From positions 26,532 through 90,531 of the forward strand of contig WNNJ02000008.1 in assembly GCA_012934845.2 (NCBI GenBank): a stretch of 64,000 nt of DNA, in the 5' to 3' direction. The position numbers and the translations under genes are program-made. The DNA is from Pomphorhynchus laevis. Taxonomy: Eukaryota > Acanthocephala > Palaeacanthocephala > Echinorhynchida > Pomphorhynchidae. Below are positions 31,390-63,684 of the stretch, piece after piece (position 1 is the first letter of the stretch; the number at the start of each line of letters is the position of its first letter). A model generated the notes under the pieces. It saw nothing but the letters and a program-made list of their open reading frames with translations, was not told the DNA's origin and ran no database searches.

Positions 31390-33790
31390 CCACAGACGCC
31401 TAGCCTATAATGAGGCGTTTCGACCTTAGTGTACTCATCACTACCGGATGGTCTCATCAGTGTGGCTCCGTAGCTATACCACGTCGACAGTACTTAATCC
31501 TTATTGAAACGTTTAACACCACCCATTTATCTCTAAACGGTTTCTACACATTTGACATATCCGCTACTTTTGCTAATCGTGGCCGTCCTTCTGGCGGAAT
31601 CTTACTGGCCAAAAATTCCACATTTGCAAACTGGACCTATCAAACTTCAGTGAACTCATTCATCGTTCACACTCACAAGCTTTCCATCGTCGCATGCTAT
31701 TTTAGCCCATCGTTTTCAGCTTCCGACATTATCGATGAACTATCTCAACTCATTAATACATGCTCTAAGACCTCACAATTAATAATAGCCGGTGACTTCA
31801 ACGCCAGATACGCTTCTCCCCTATCTGAAAAACTACAGCAACTGATCAACCACTTTGATACTGTCAACTTGGTTATATTCACTCCCTGCGAAGGTTGGTC
31901 ATATGAAGCTTTCAATGACAGAAGCTGCATTGACTTCATTTTATCTAATACCACAGTTCGCCAAATGCATTTAGACCTCGCTTCCGAATGGTCCCTTCTT
32001 CACAAACATAAGCCTGTTTCATGCATGTTCCACACACTTAATTCCAGTTCAGCCGACTTATTAAGCCTTCTTTAATAAACCACTCTGATATCAAGTTCGC
32101 TATAAATATTAGTTTATCTGGTGACTTAGAAAATAGTTACACCATCATTTGAAATACACTGCTGGCTGCTTGTACTATACGATAACTTTTCAACCTCTTT
32201 CATATTTCAATGTAAGCCCACACAGATCAAGGCTTTTCAAACGGCACTAATTGCTGTCTAAGTATCCAGAGCACACAAAATCCAAAAGAAGTGAATTCTG
32301 TCAACTACGTCGCCAATATTGCAAGATGAGGACTAATTACCGCAATGCTCGTCTTCGTCTAGAAGAAAATAGTCGGCTATGCCAGGCGGAACGATCTCCA
32401 TGGAAACTTTTGTCTTCAAATAACAAAACCGCTTCTCCCATATCGCTTTCTAAGTGGGCAGTTCATTTTAAGAATCTTCTACACTTGTCGTTCAAACATG
32501 TATCTCCCCTTTCGACTAATCTAATGAGCCTTTTTTACTTACGGCAATTGCGATCCTCTCAATGCACCATTTGTTACTGAAGAGCTAGAAATATCCATGT
32601 TTCGTATGGATTCTAACAAAGCCGCTGGGCCAGATAATCTGTGTATTGAGCACATAAGATCTTCATTTTCCTTTCTCTCCAGTTACTGGACCATCTTGTT
32701 AAATTCCATTATTTTCGGCAAACCAATTTCTTCATCCTGGAGGCGAGGATTCATCAAAGTACTTTATAAAGGAAAAGATGATCCCTCCTCCGTCGACTCT
32801 TATCGTGGCATCACCCTTCTCAACCATGCATACAAATTTTTTCACACACATCCTCGCAAATCGAGTAATGTCATTGCGCGAATCCTTACTTCCACCAGAG
32901 CAATTTGGCTTTCGTCGCGGCTGTTCATCATCGACGCTATCAAGGTGGTTCGCCATAAGGTAAAATCATGATTTGCTCAAAAATCTTTCATTTACGCCAT
33001 ATTCATAGACTTTAAGAAAGTGTTCGACTCTATCAACCATGAACTTGCTGAATAAACTCGATGCTCAAGCCAACGTCTATGGACGCTTCCTTCATCTTCT
33101 CTGCTCAATTTTCCTCCGAACACACTCTGCGTTTTAAAGACAAACTGCTGGAAATATTGGGGATATAATATATATAACTCCATAGATATCATATCAGTTC
33201 TCTATGCTGATGATCTTGTCATCATATCTCGTGATCTCATGGAATCGCAGCTTTCTCTAAACGCATTAGATGCATTTTGTAGAATAAATCAATTAGAGGT
33301 GAATATTGAGAAGTCGAAAATTATAAAATTCCGTAAGGGAGGCCCAATTCGCCGGTCAGACAAGCTATTACTTAATAATCACCCTCTAGAATTCTGTAAG
33401 AACTACACCTACTTAGGTATTCTGCTTTCATTCAGATGGTCATTCCAACTTCATCTTGATCGCAAAGCATCTAAAGTAGCAATTGCAACATCTCATGCTT
33501 CCCAACATTGGTTCACTCCTATTCAAAGGTGCTATTCGCTACTTCCGTATAATGCTTCTTCCTATAATTCAATATGGATTACCTGCATTCTGGGAAGATT
33601 TGTCTCCGTCTAACTTCGCCCAAATCGACAGGTGCCAATGGATATTTGTTAAGCGCGTTATAGGTGTCTCTCCTAAATCTTCTTCTACTGCTGTAGCAGC
33701 GATTTCAATCTCCAACCTTGTTCTGTGTTTCTTTGTAATCGCCTCAATCTTCCTAGAACAGCTGAATGTTAATAGAAAAATTAACATTCG
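31390..33790 (+). mobile_element. APE-type LINE, endonuclease and RT, broken
   Basis: The apurinic-type endonuclease (31410-32075) shows GGILLAKNSTF, IIAGDFNARYAS, SCIDFILSN and HKPVSC. RT follows: SNKAAGPDNLC and SYRGITLLN (32597-32850), PPEQFGFRRGCSSS, AIFIDFKKVFDSINHE (motif A, about 33000), LYADDLVIISRD (motif C, about 33205) and FCKNYTYLGI (motif E). Frames change several times. The 3' end is lost where Naiad sequence starts at about 33790. Confidence 0.8.
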
Positions 33791-36700
33791 AAATTAATAC
33801 TGGTTTGACAGACTATTTCAGTATTAATTCTACAAAAGAATTTTTAGAACAGACAAAAGGAATAAATTTTCAAAATATAAATACAAACGATTTTAGTACG
33901 CTTTATACAAATCTAGATTTAGTAGATATTAAAGAAGCGTTAGTAAAATTAATTAATCTTATATTCGGAAAAAGATATACATATATATGTTATAATAATT
34001 ATAACGCCTATCTAACAAAAATTCAGTATTAATTTTAGAAAAGAATTTCTAAATAAAAAATAAAATTTACAGTTCGTTATATAATAACTTAAATGATTAC
34101 TTTAGTAAGCTAATTAATAATGAAAGCTTATACATCTAAGATAAATAGTTGGACAGATTATATTATTATTTATTTAAATAAAGAAATAATAGGGTCAGAT
34201 TTAAGTAAATATATTCCTAAAATAAGGTATAAACTCCTACCACCATTAGGACGAAAAATTTGTAATTATAATAAAGAATTAAAATCAATATGTAACGATA
34301 ATATTAGAAACATAATGGAAACAGAATGCAATTGTAAAAGTCTTAGTTTTGATAAAATAAATGAACATATATGTACCCATAATCTAGAATTAATTGAAAA
34401 TTGTGAATTAAGAAAGCTGCTATCAAAAGGGTATAAATATAGATTAAATAACAACAACGACAAAAATAAAATTTACAGTTCGTTATATAATAACTTAAAT
34501 GATTACTTTAGTAAGCTGATTAATAGTGAAAGCTCGAATATATCTAAGATAAACATTTGGAAAGATTATATATTTGATAAAATTAAAAATAAAATGAAAA
34601 TAACAAACAATTATAAAAGGAAAGATAAAATTAATAAAGATATGTATAAAGAACTTACTAAATTAAAGGATAACTATATATAACAACTATTGATAAAGCT
34701 AGTAATAACTTTGTCTTCATATGCAAAAAGCTTTATTATGATATACTAATGAAAGAGGTTAATTCTAATGATTTAAATGTAAATCCAACATATGAACGTA
34801 GTGAGTTGAGTTTAGAAACAATTATTACAAGTCACTGTTCTATAATGGATAAAAAGGGTATAAAGGTTGAATTAGATAATAAAACTATACCTATATTATA
34901 TTGGAATCCAAAATTACATAAAAATCCAATAAAACCTAGGTTCATATGTAGTGCGTTTAAATGTACATTAAAACCACTTTCTGTCTATATGAATAAAATA
35001 CTTAAAGTAATTAAAGCATACTTTAAAAAATATTGCAAGGTAATCGAAATTAATACTGGTATAAAACACTATTTCAGTATTAATTCTACAAAAGAATTTT
35101 TAGAACAGACAAAAGGAATAAATTTTCAAAATATAAATACGATTTTAGTACGCTTTATACAAATCTAGATTTAGTAGATATTAAAGAAGCGTTAGTAAAA
35201 TTAATTAATCTTATATTCGGAAAAAGATATACATATATATGTTATAATAATTATAACGCCTATCTAACAAAAATTCAGTATTAATTTTAGAAAAGAATTT
35301 CTAAATAAAAAATTAAATAAAATTTACAGTTCGTTATATAATAACTTAAATGATTACTTTAGTAAGCTAATTAATAATGAAAGCTTATACATCTAAGATA
35401 AATAGTTGGACAGATTATATTATTATTTATTTAAATAAAGAAATAATAGGGGCAGATTTAAGTAAATACATTCCTAAAATAAGGTATAAACTCCTACCAC
35501 CATTAGGACGAAAAATTTGTAATTATAATAAAGAATTAAAATCAATATGTAACGATAATATTAGAAACATAATGGAAACAGAATGCAATTGTAAAAGTCT
35601 TAGTTTTGATAAAATAAATGAACATATATGTACCCATAATCTAGAATTAATTGAGAATTGTGAATTAAGAAAGCTGCTATCAAAAGGGTATAAATATAGA
35701 TTAAATAACAACAACGACAAAAATAAAATTTACAGTTCGTTATATAATAACTTAAATGATTACTTTAGTAAGCTGATTAATAGTGAAAGCTCGAATATAT
35801 CTAAGATAAACATTTGGAAAGATTATATATTTGATAAAATTAAAAATAAAATGAAAATAACAAACAATTATAAAAGGAAAGATAAAATTAATAAAGATAT
35901 GTATAAAGAACTTACTAAATTAAAGGATAACTATATAATAACAACTATTGATAAAGCTAGTAATAACTTTGTCTTCATATGCAAAAAGCTTTATTATGAT
36001 ATACTAATGAAAGAGGTTAATTCTAATGATTTAAATGTAAATCCAACATATGAACGTAGTGAGTTAAGTTTAGAAACAATTATTACAAGTCACTGTTCTA
36101 TAATAGATAAAAAGAGTATAAAGGTTGAATCAGATAATAAAACTATACCTGTATTATATTGGAATCCAAAATTACATAAAAATCCAATAAAACCCAGGTT
36201 CATATGTAGTGCGTTTAAATGTACATTAAAACCACTTTCTGTCTATATGAATAAGATACTTAAAGTAATTAAAGCACATTTTATAAAATATTGCAAGGTA
36301 ATCGAAATTAATACTGGTATAAAACACTTTTTCAGTATAAATTCTACAAAAGAATTTTTAGAACAGACAAAAGGAATAAATTTTCAAAATATAAATACAT
36401 ACGATTTTAGTACGCTTTATACAAATCTAGATTTAGTAGATATTAAAGAAGCGTTAGTAAAATTAATTAACCTTATATTCGGAAAAAGATAGATATACAT
36501 ATATATGTTATAACAAATATTGATAATATAAAAGGTATTTATCTAGATTTGAATATTAAATTAGCATCGATTAAAACTATTATTACTTTATATCACAAAA
36601 CTGATATGTTCAAATTTACACGAAACATATTTTTGCATAAGAATTCGTGCATTCCACATTATATTAAATGGAATACATTAAATAATGAAATTTAAGGAAT

Positions 36701-36800
36701 TGCCATATTATGCAATCATGTTGGTTTTCTTCAAAATTATTTAAATTAATTAATAGAAAAATATTTTCAACTAAATTACTACACTACAACAATAAGATTT
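33790..36800 (+). repeat. Tandem array of Naiad RT pieces, 1257-bp period
   Basis: Plus strand. The end of one unit (33790-34110), a full unit (34111-35366) and a third unit that runs on to the Naiad C-terminal region (35367-36800). The start MKAYTSKINSWTDYI occurs at 34120 and again at 35377. Units differ by only a few percent. Each junction carries a second, degenerate copy of about 105 bp that belongs 350 bp further inside the unit (compare 34065-34165 with 34466-34571). Confidence 0.85.
35377..36492 (+). CDS. Naiad-type PLE RT N-terminal region, truncated
   Basis: 371 codons, the longest surviving stretch of this protein in the window. It includes KYIPKIRYKLLPPLGRK, ETECNCKSLSFDKINEHICTH (Cys/His-containing), a Lys-rich region, TTIDKASNNFVFICKKLYY (PLE pre-RT motif), YWNPKLHKNPIKPRFICS (RT fingers) and DFSTLYTNLDL (RT motif A). 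It stops at 36492, before motifs B and C. The Met may be internal. The same protein appears on the minus strand at 26224-25976 and 29972-29598. Confidence 0.75.
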   Translation: MKAYTSKINSWTDYIIIYLNKEIIGADLSKYIPKIRYKLLPPLGRKICNYNKELKSICNDNIRNIMETECNCKSLSFDKINEHICTHNLELIENCELRKLLSKGYKYRLNNNNDKNKIYSSLYNNLNDYFSKLINSESSNISKINIWKDYIFDKIKNKMKITNNYKRKDKINKDMYKELTKLKDNYIITTIDKASNNFVFICKKLYYDILMKEVNSNDLNVNPTYERSELSLETIITSHCSIIDKKSIKVESDNKTIPVLYWNPKLHKNPIKPRFICSAFKCTLKPLSVYMNKILKVIKAHFIKYCKVIEINTGIKHFFSINSTKEFLEQTKGINFQNINTYDFSTLYTNLDLVDIKEALVKLINLIFGKR

Positions 36801-37360
36801 GACAGAAAATCGTAAATTGATAAAAATTGATTTTTATTTTAAATTCTAATTTCAAATTTTAATTTTATGAATTATATAAAAACTTATAATATTTTTTATT
36901 TATTATTTTTAATTTATATAGTAAAATTTCTGAACATAATTAACTGATTACGATCATTTTCCATATCATTGTGACTATCTAAACTTACAGTTAACTTATT
37001 ACAATAAAAAATACAATATACAATTTGACAAAGAAGGTTGAGATGTGCGTCAACAAGTGGGGCAAGCTCATAATTAAGCCGGCTGCACTTAAACAGATTC
37101 AAACGTACAAAACGGAAAGCTGCTAATCATACATGTCCAATGTTCAGTATGTAAATTTAGTTTCGTTAGCATGTGAACTTCTTCATAAAGATGGTCATAC
37201 TCTAGCGTGTCCTGGTTCGCATTTTTCACCGTTAGATAATGCTACATCATTCAATCGTTATACCACAGCATCGTTACTATTCAACAAGATGAAGTCCCAA
37301 CTACAAATGATATATGTGTAAAAGATAGCTGACTGTGGCCATCAATATACACAAACACAA
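36800..37360. other. AT-rich then unclassified open frames
   Basis: 36800-36960 is Naiad terminal-repeat-like (attgatttttattttaaatt). 37133-37321 is open on the plus strand for 62 codons but shows no motif that I recognise. Confidence 0.35.
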
Positions 37361-37369
37361 AGAAGCCGA

Positions 37370-38720
37370 CTGCGCTAAAAATGCTGAGCGGGAAGAACAT
37401 CGTCTCCGTCGGCGAGTTTCTGAAAAGATCAACGTTAGCAACGTGACTGGGTCAATTCACATGATAACATTGACACTTTATACGAAAAGCTACTTGCATT
37501 CTGCGTGAGAAAATTTAATTGAATTTTCTTGTTTCGAAATTCATTCGCCATACCAAAAGTAAACCATGTCGTACGATGCTCATCATGCTACCAAAGTCAC
37601 GAAATCCAGAGATACGACAGGATGCACGGTTAGCCCTGGAAAATATTCTCAAAATCCAATTGAATGGCAACTCGTGGAATCAGGTAATATTACCAATTAA
37701 AATAGTATAACTGGGAATCCCGTCGACACAAAATACCATCGCGCCAGCCTTTTTGAATCGGTAAGCAGAGCTCATAATCTTACCGGTTCAAATTTACAAA
37801 ACTTCCACCCTGACCTCATCAGAGGACAATGCAGCTTATGTACATGGATTGTTGGAGTGGCAAAACATATGCGATGCTGATATTTCACTGGAAACACCTC
37901 TACAGAGACAGTTGTCGCAACCGTTGCTTAATTAACGTCATGAAAACCTTCTTAGAAGCGCAAAGGATAAGGTTAGCATTACATAACTGAAGGCAGTTTT
38001 GCCTTCGTATGCAGGAGCATGTCTGCAAGCAATACCGATAACCGCAGTTAAAACTCATTTGAACGACAACAGCATGACAATTGCGGTCGCTTGCGGCTAA
38101 GTCTCCTCATCTGTTCAGCACAAGTATGCTGCTTTGAATCACAAATCGACTGTTTCGGAATGCATGGGATAGATTTCCATCGAGAAGTAGTCGTCACACC
38201 CGCCATACAGTGGTTAATAACTTAATCAACATGTAACTTACAGCTGCTGACATCCTATGTCATTTAGAGCCAAGCTGTTTCAACCGAATAGACGGTAAAT
38301 GCCCGACGGTGAGTTTCTAATATTATGGGAAATTGAAAGCTCTTAGTATGGAATTTTACTTGCTCAAGTACGCTGGCAAATAGCTACATTACTTGCGGCA
38401 ACGATGGCACAGATTGTCTCTCAACGGATGCTGAGAAAATGAAATTGCAAAAGTACGATTGTATTGAACATACTCAATACTCATTTGTTCCGTTACCTAT
38501 CGAGATACTTGGAGCATTTGGTCCGTCTCCTACCAAGTTCTTCCATATTTGGGAAAATACTTGACGGGGTCACCGCGGACCAGCGCGCGGTTTCATTCCT
38601 CATGCATCGTCTAAGCGGTCAACTTAGACGATGATCTTAGTGGTAAGCTTAGACGGCAAGGGGCAAATGCAGCATGTATGCTGGAGACGATCGTTACCGC
38701 GTCCGCATCCAAAATAGGAG
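37370..38720 (+). mobile_element. Old RLE-LINE relic, C-terminal domain
   Basis: Strongly decayed plus-strand sequence. Short matches fall in the order seen in the C-terminus of one RLE LINE group: AGACLQAIPITAVKTHLND, SQIDCFGMHGIDFH (zinc segment), YSFVPLPIEILGAFGPSP and ADQRAVSFLMHRLSG. Many frame changes. It is probably older than the LINE at 26.5 kb and of a different family. Confidence 0.6.
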
Positions 38721-38839
38721 AGAAGGTTCACAACACCGACGTACATAGAATTCCTTACTATTATGACCATATGGAACTTGTAAAGGGCTCAATCTGCTAT
38801 GCATACAGTGGATTTTGTAGTTCATAGAAATAGGAACAT

Positions 38840-39300
38840 TAACTTGTTATCTTTTAATTCAAATTGTTATTTAAAATGTTTAAAAAATAATGTTATATCA
38901 AACGATTTATATAATATAAAATACGTAGACTCAGTTAGCTGATCTGATTCATCAAATTCTTCCGAATCAATAAATTGATTTTTATATTTTTATTTTCCAG
39001 AAACCGATTGTTACAATCAATATGGATGTTTTATAAAGAAACAATTAGTCTCTCAAAACCATATACGTTTCGTAATTTTGAAGATTTTAAAGTTGATCTG
39101 ATTAATTCAATTAATTTGATTATTATATAAGATAGTAATGTATCATTTTATATTTTAAGTTATTTAATTTTTTATTTCTTATAGTTCACTATATAATTTA
39201 TTAATATAATTTAATTAATAAAATAGTTAATATGATGAATTAATATAATTCATTAATATAATTTATTTTATTTTTATTTTGTTTATTTATTCAGTTGCGT
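38840..39300 (+). repeat. Terminal-repeat fragments and AT-rich DNA
   Basis: Contains the acgtagactcagttagctgatct block at about 38922. The rest is AT-rich, with no gene. Confidence 0.45.
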
Positions 39301-40150
39301 TTTTAGGGAAAGAAGCTAAAAACAATCGGATCATTTATTTTAATTTTCCGACGCCTTTGTTTCTCGACGACAATGCGCGATCCAATCATTGCTTCCTTAC
39401 CTTCATGCTTTTCCAGACGTTGCTTAAAAATTTGGTTTCGTCTTGGCCGTAGTCGTTCTAAATCCACGGAGTGTGCTGCAACGATATTGGGTACTGCAGC
39501 GATACTGTTCTGATGTGCAGATAACCGAGCAATTCATGCTGTCGAAGCAAATTGAGCGTAACTGCGTAATTCCCTGTTTATTGTCGCGCTGCTGTTTGTT
39601 ATTTCTGCTGCGATTTAAACGGCAGCTGTTATTTGCCCCTGCTCTCTTGCTGCCTTGCATTTTTACGACATAGCACACATGCGCGTATCGATGCTTATAT
39701 GATAATATGCGCGCACAGCACCCCTCTCCTCATACAGGCGTGATTCAGTTTTAAGTGTGCTCTTTTCACTCTCGACAGTTACGCAAATATAGCGTGAAAG
39801 TCGACTATCAGGCGTTTACTCAGCTGCAGCCTGCATGCGCGTATATAAATTTGGAACTTCTTTTTAAGGCATTATGCAATACATCTGCTGCGAAAAATTC
39901 CAGTGATCTATTATGCGGTGGTATCTATTGAGTTCGCGATCCGGTTTACCGTCTTGTGTTTAAACTGAAGTATTCTTGAATTTGTCCGTAATTAACTGAT
40001 TGACTCAAATTATTACACGACCACTGTCGGCCCTAAGCAGTCTTTTGGTCTTAACAATCGATAGGATCAGTGGTGTTTATCTCAGTTTTAGCTCGGTTGT
40101 GTAAGCCACTATATCGTCAGATCAATCGAAAATCACAGTTTCGGTATGAT
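39300..40150 (+). promoter_or_regulatory. Possible promoter/5' UTR of the HMG gene
   Basis: A less AT-rich, repeat-free stretch upstream of the HMG-box gene. TATATAAA at 39842-39849, and a possible 5' UTR donor at about 40146 (cagtttcg|gtatga). Short open frames on both strands here (39424-39678) look non-coding. The link to the gene is inference from position. Confidence 0.25.
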
Positions 40151-40734
40151 TTACATTTCAATCTCTTTTAGAAAATCTGAATTTTATTTTTAATAGTTCA
40201 TTCAGCTAATGAAATGCTAATTGCATCTTTTGAACAAATTCTTCGCTAACGTATATTATTGTATTGTAAGATTGTTTAAATGTATTAATGATGAGTTAGT
40301 TTGCAGAAAACGTTTAACACTTTGTTGCTAAATACCACGCAAGCATCGCATGCAGCACGTGCAATGTTCGTGTGACATTTACTCATCTTTTGCACTTAAA
40401 TGTATAACTTTAATGTATTTAAACAAGACGGAATGAACCAATCAACTTAATTAACGAAATCAAATAAATAATAACATAATCGGTTAAGAAGTAAGATCAT
40501 GGAAACATTGAAATTGAATTGTTTAATAAAGGCTAACCTCATACTACTTGACAACATGCACTTTTAATCTTGTATTAGTTAAAATCGTATTTACCAAGAG
40601 TTCAATTATTGTTTAAAATATAAAACATAGATCAGTCAATATATTAACAATGCTTTCATTTTAAAAATTTGAATGTAGCAAACTTAAATTTGTATTTTTC
40701 CAGAAATCTCATAATATAGCAGTTCTGATTATTC

Positions 40735-40935
40735 CTATTCCTTATTCGAATACATTTTATGTTATTTATTAGTCAATTCATAAAAATTGATTTTTATTTT
40801 AAATTTGAATTTTAAATTTTAACTTGATATAAATATAAATTGTATAAATTCTTATTTAATTATTTATTATTTATCCTTATTTTTAACTTATATGTAGTAT
40901 AATATACGTAGACTCAGTTAGCTGATCTAATTTAA
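40735..40935 (+). repeat. Naiad terminal repeat, second half
   Basis: attagtcaattcataaaaat to acgtagactcagttagctgatct. A second copy lies head to head at 40975. Confidence 0.6.
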
Positions 40936-40974
40936 AAATCTCATATGTCTGATTGATATATAATTTATTAAATT

Positions 40975-41450
40975 GATTATAATCAGATCAAATAACTGAG
41001 TCTTCGTATTTTATCCTATAAATAAATTAAAAATAAAGATAACAAATTATAAATAATAAATAATTATAAAGATTTTATACAATTTATATTTATATAACGA
41101 TAAAATTTATTATTAAAATTTAAAATAAAAATCAATTTTTATGAATCGACTGATAAATAACAGACGATGTATAAGAATAAGAAATAAATGTCATCAATAG
41201 TAACTGCTATATTATCAGGTTTAGGCCAATATTACTCAACCCAACATAGCATCGGTGCCAAATACATGCTAATGACGTGTTTCCTCTGATAAAATTTGAT
41301 TATCTTTGTATTTTATTCTAATACAAAACAAATTGTTTATTTCTATCCATAAAAATTTTTAATCTAACAGTTAAAATTTATTTTTAATATTATTTTGTTG
41401 ATTTATATATTGTAAATTTAATATTTTAATAATATTTTGTTGATTTATGC
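40975..41450 (-). repeat. Naiad terminal repeat plus 3' tail
   Basis: Minus-strand order: Naiad tail (41450-41290), structured block (caatttcc.. region 41285-41200), then the ttattagtcaattcat-type block ending in actgagtcttcgta at about 41000. This is one of the most complete units. Confidence 0.65.
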
Positions 41451-41828
41451 ATCTTCATTATAAGAAATAGAAAAAATCATCAAAGTTGCTTGACAATAAA
41501 ATATGTACTAAATTTAGTACATAAAATTTAGTTACTAATAATACATAGTTTAAGTATTTCTTACAGAGGTTATATTGCCGAGAAAACAAAGTCCATAGAT
41601 CAATAATAACATATCAGTAGAACAAATCAGATACCTGAGTTTATATTCTATAAGCCATATTTTAGAATATAATTTTATATTCTATAAGTTATATTCTACA
41701 GATATTTATCAAATACGTAATGCATCACTGCGGTTTTAAATGCGAAAACATCATAAGATTAAAGCATTTACGTTAAAATTCATTATAAAAAACAGACATA
41801 AAATATGTACTAAATTCAATGGTTACTC

Positions 41829-41958
41829 TTATATACGTGTTGCATCGTTATCTGCAAGTAAAGATTTATATGCTAAGACAAACTCGGCGAATTCCAAAAT
41901 ACCAGTTTGATTAGAATCATAAGATGAAAAAATAGTCGAAGCCAATCTGTCAACGCTA
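41829..41958 (-). pseudogene. Single EF-hand exon-like fragment
   Basis: The minus strand encodes SVDRLASTIFSSYDSNQTG followed by ILEFAEFVLAYKSLL and a stop. DSNQTGILEFAE fits the 12-residue EF-hand loop exactly (D1, N3, T5, G6, L8, E12), and the flanking pattern resembles neuronal-calcium-sensor/calcineurin-B-like proteins. A possible acceptor (ataactAG) lies at its 5' edge, exactly where a perfect hairpin begins. No other exon of such a gene was found nearby, so it is either an isolated exon of a gene on the minus strand or a pseudogene scrap. Confidence 0.45.
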
Positions 41959-41999
41959 GTTATCCGTGGTCCAAACACAATGTTTGGACCACGGATAAC
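41959..41999. repeat. Perfect hairpin, 19-bp arms
   Basis: gttatccgtggtccaaaca / tgtttggaccacggataac around a 3-nt loop. No mismatch. Confidence 0.95.
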
Positions 42000-42059
42000 A
42001 GGCCATTCGGTGGTCAAATGTAGAGATTTGTCTGTTTTGCCACAGGTCAATAATAACTT

Positions 42060-42500
42060 GTTAGTAGAACAAATCAGATATTTGAGTATACGTATTTTAA
42101 ATTTATTTTAATAATATTTTGTTGATTTATGGAAATTAGAAAAATAATTATGTCGTATCAATAATACATAGTTTCAGTATTTCTGACAGCAGTTATATTA
42201 CCGGAAAAACAAAGTTTATAGGTCAATGATGAACTGCTATGTTATCAGATTTCGGTTCTATTCATCGACCCAACATAGCAGCGGGATCAATACGATATTG
42301 GTGATTATTGTATTTTGTTGTAAATAAAAAGTATATCAGCTAATTAGATCAGCTAACTGATTAGATCATCACCAATAATAGTTTGAAAATTAGAAAAATA
42401 ATTATGTCGTATCAATAATACATAGTTAGAGTATTCCTGACAGGTTATATTACCGGGAAAACAAAGTCCACAGATCAATAATAAGTCTATCTTTTATTGC
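42060..42500. repeat. Repeated Naiad-associated flank pieces
   Basis: Two copies of a block with gaaaattagaaaaataattatgtcgtatcaataatacatagtt (about 42126 and 42384) plus a structured terminal-repeat piece (42230-42290). Confidence 0.5.
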
Positions 42501-42595
42501 TTTTACGGCAATTTATAAAAATTAGTTTTTAGTGTCTAAAATTAATTGATAAATAATTAATTGAATTAATTAATTGATACTTTTTATTTTTATAT

Positions 42596-42897
42596 AGTAA
42601 TTTATTTTTAATTTAAACTTTAAAGTAATTTATTTTTAATTTAAACTTTATAGTAATTTATTTTTAATTTAAACTTTATAGTAATTTATTTTTAATTTAA
42701 ACTTTATAGTAATTTATTTTTAATTTAAACTTTATAGTAATTTATTTTTCATTTAAACTTTATAGTAATTTATTTTTCATTTAAACTTTATAGTAATTTA
42801 TTTTTAATTTAAACTTTATTGTAATTTATTTTTAATTTAAACTTTATGGTAATTTATTTTTGATTTAAACTTTATAGTAATTTATTTTTAATTTAAA
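42596..42897. repeat. 28-bp minisatellite, about 11 copies
   Basis: Unit agtaatttatttttaattta + aactttat, with only scattered single changes. Confidence 0.95.
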
Positions 42898-43201
42898 TAC
42901 GTAGACTATGTTAGCTGACGTAATTTATTGAAAAATACTTTATATTGATAAAACCGTTTTAAAAATGTTCGCTATTCGACGATATAGTTATATGATACAT
43001 TGATCTATAAATATACTCTTATGAATGCAAGCACTGGAGGAATTCAAAACATACACAATCTATGCTAATTTACTTAAATTCTGATTTCCGATAATGTTTT
43101 GATAATTTTTATTATTAAATAGCTTTAAGCAGATATCATATCGATATAACAAGATTGAATACATTGCTTCATTATAGAAGTCGATTTTGTTGAAAATACG
43201 A

Positions 43202-62773
<19,572 letters not shown>

Positions 62774-62961
62774 ATTCATTTATTCTACAAAATGCCACTT
62801 AAAAAATGTCCATTCACAGAGTTTTTTAAAACAAAATCCTTTGAAGCCAATTTGCATTTAATGTACATCGTTTATCCGTCAATATGAACGGGTCTAATTG
62901 TACGTACAGTCGTGTAGTTTTATACAAAAAATGTATATTTATCTGCATCTTTTGTTTAAAT

Positions 62962-62967
62962 AATAAA
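62962..62967 (+). terminator. Polyadenylation signal of HMG gene
   Basis: AATAAA, 189 bp after the proposed stop codon. The 3' UTR shows no repeat. Confidence 0.4.
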
Positions 62968-63259
62968 ACAATTAACAAAATAAGTCAATTAGTTTATAAG
63001 TCGCGAAAACGCTAATCGATAAAGCTTGCAATTGGATTATTAAAGGCAATGTTTAGCACAAAGAAATTAAAATTATTTAAATGAAAAACTATTTAATGGT
63101 ATTTTCAGGAAAATCTAAAACAATAATTTATAGTTTAAGTCAATCACAAAATAATTATTTTTTCACTATTAAAACTTATTTTTTCACTATATATATTCGA
63201 TGACATCTTAAGGGATATCTAAAACAATACTTAGCTAAATACGTTGTAATGTTAGTAGT

Positions 63260-63500
63260 TCAAAATTATTCTAAGCGTTCAATTTTGGTTGTATTATCTG
63301 AATTGCAATTGATTCTTTAATTGTTCGTTTTATTGTCCTATTACTTTCGGATGCAATGATTTCTACATTGTTGATGTTTATGTCATGGTCAGTAGAGAGG
63401 GCATTGTCCGCCAATTTCGATTTTATTATGCTCATTAATGCTAGTAGTGACCATGCCGTCCGTTTCTCCGACGATTTTAGCCTAATCCTCAAATTTATCT
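63260..63500 (-). mobile_element. PLE GIY-YIG end fragment
   Basis: KSKLADNALSTDHDININNV then EIIASESNRTIKRTIKESIA matches the conserved C-terminal part of canonical PLE endonucleases (SALADHAxxTDHxI...E...RxIKEAI). The GIY-YIG start is missing. Confidence 0.7.
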
Positions 63501-63630
63501 TGAAAAGGCATTTTGACTAAAAAATGCCAGTTCCTTATTCCCAAAACCTTTAATTTTTATCATTCGATGGATACATGCAATGTTTTCTTCAATTTCTCCA
63601 GGCTGGGTTTGCGGTCGTTTTGAAAGTTTT

Positions 63631-63668
63631 AAGAATTTTTAACCAATGGTCACTGGTTAAAAATTCTT
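63631..63668. repeat. Perfect hairpin, 15-bp arms
   Basis: aagaatttttaacca / tggttaaaaattctt with an 8-nt loop. Confidence 0.9.
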
Positions 63669-63684
63669 TTCTTATAACTATATA

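Noticed and set aside
37133-37321. 62-codon frame as a host gene
   Set aside because: No recognisable motif, flanked by transposon relics, and no splice or promoter evidence.
39424-39678. Opposite-strand open frames upstream of the HMG gene
   Set aside because: No motif, mutual shadows, and the region behaves like a promoter or 5' UTR rather than coding DNA.
42590-42897. CRISPR or centromeric satellite
   Set aside because: The 28-bp units are contiguous and the array is only about 300 bp, so a local minisatellite is enough.
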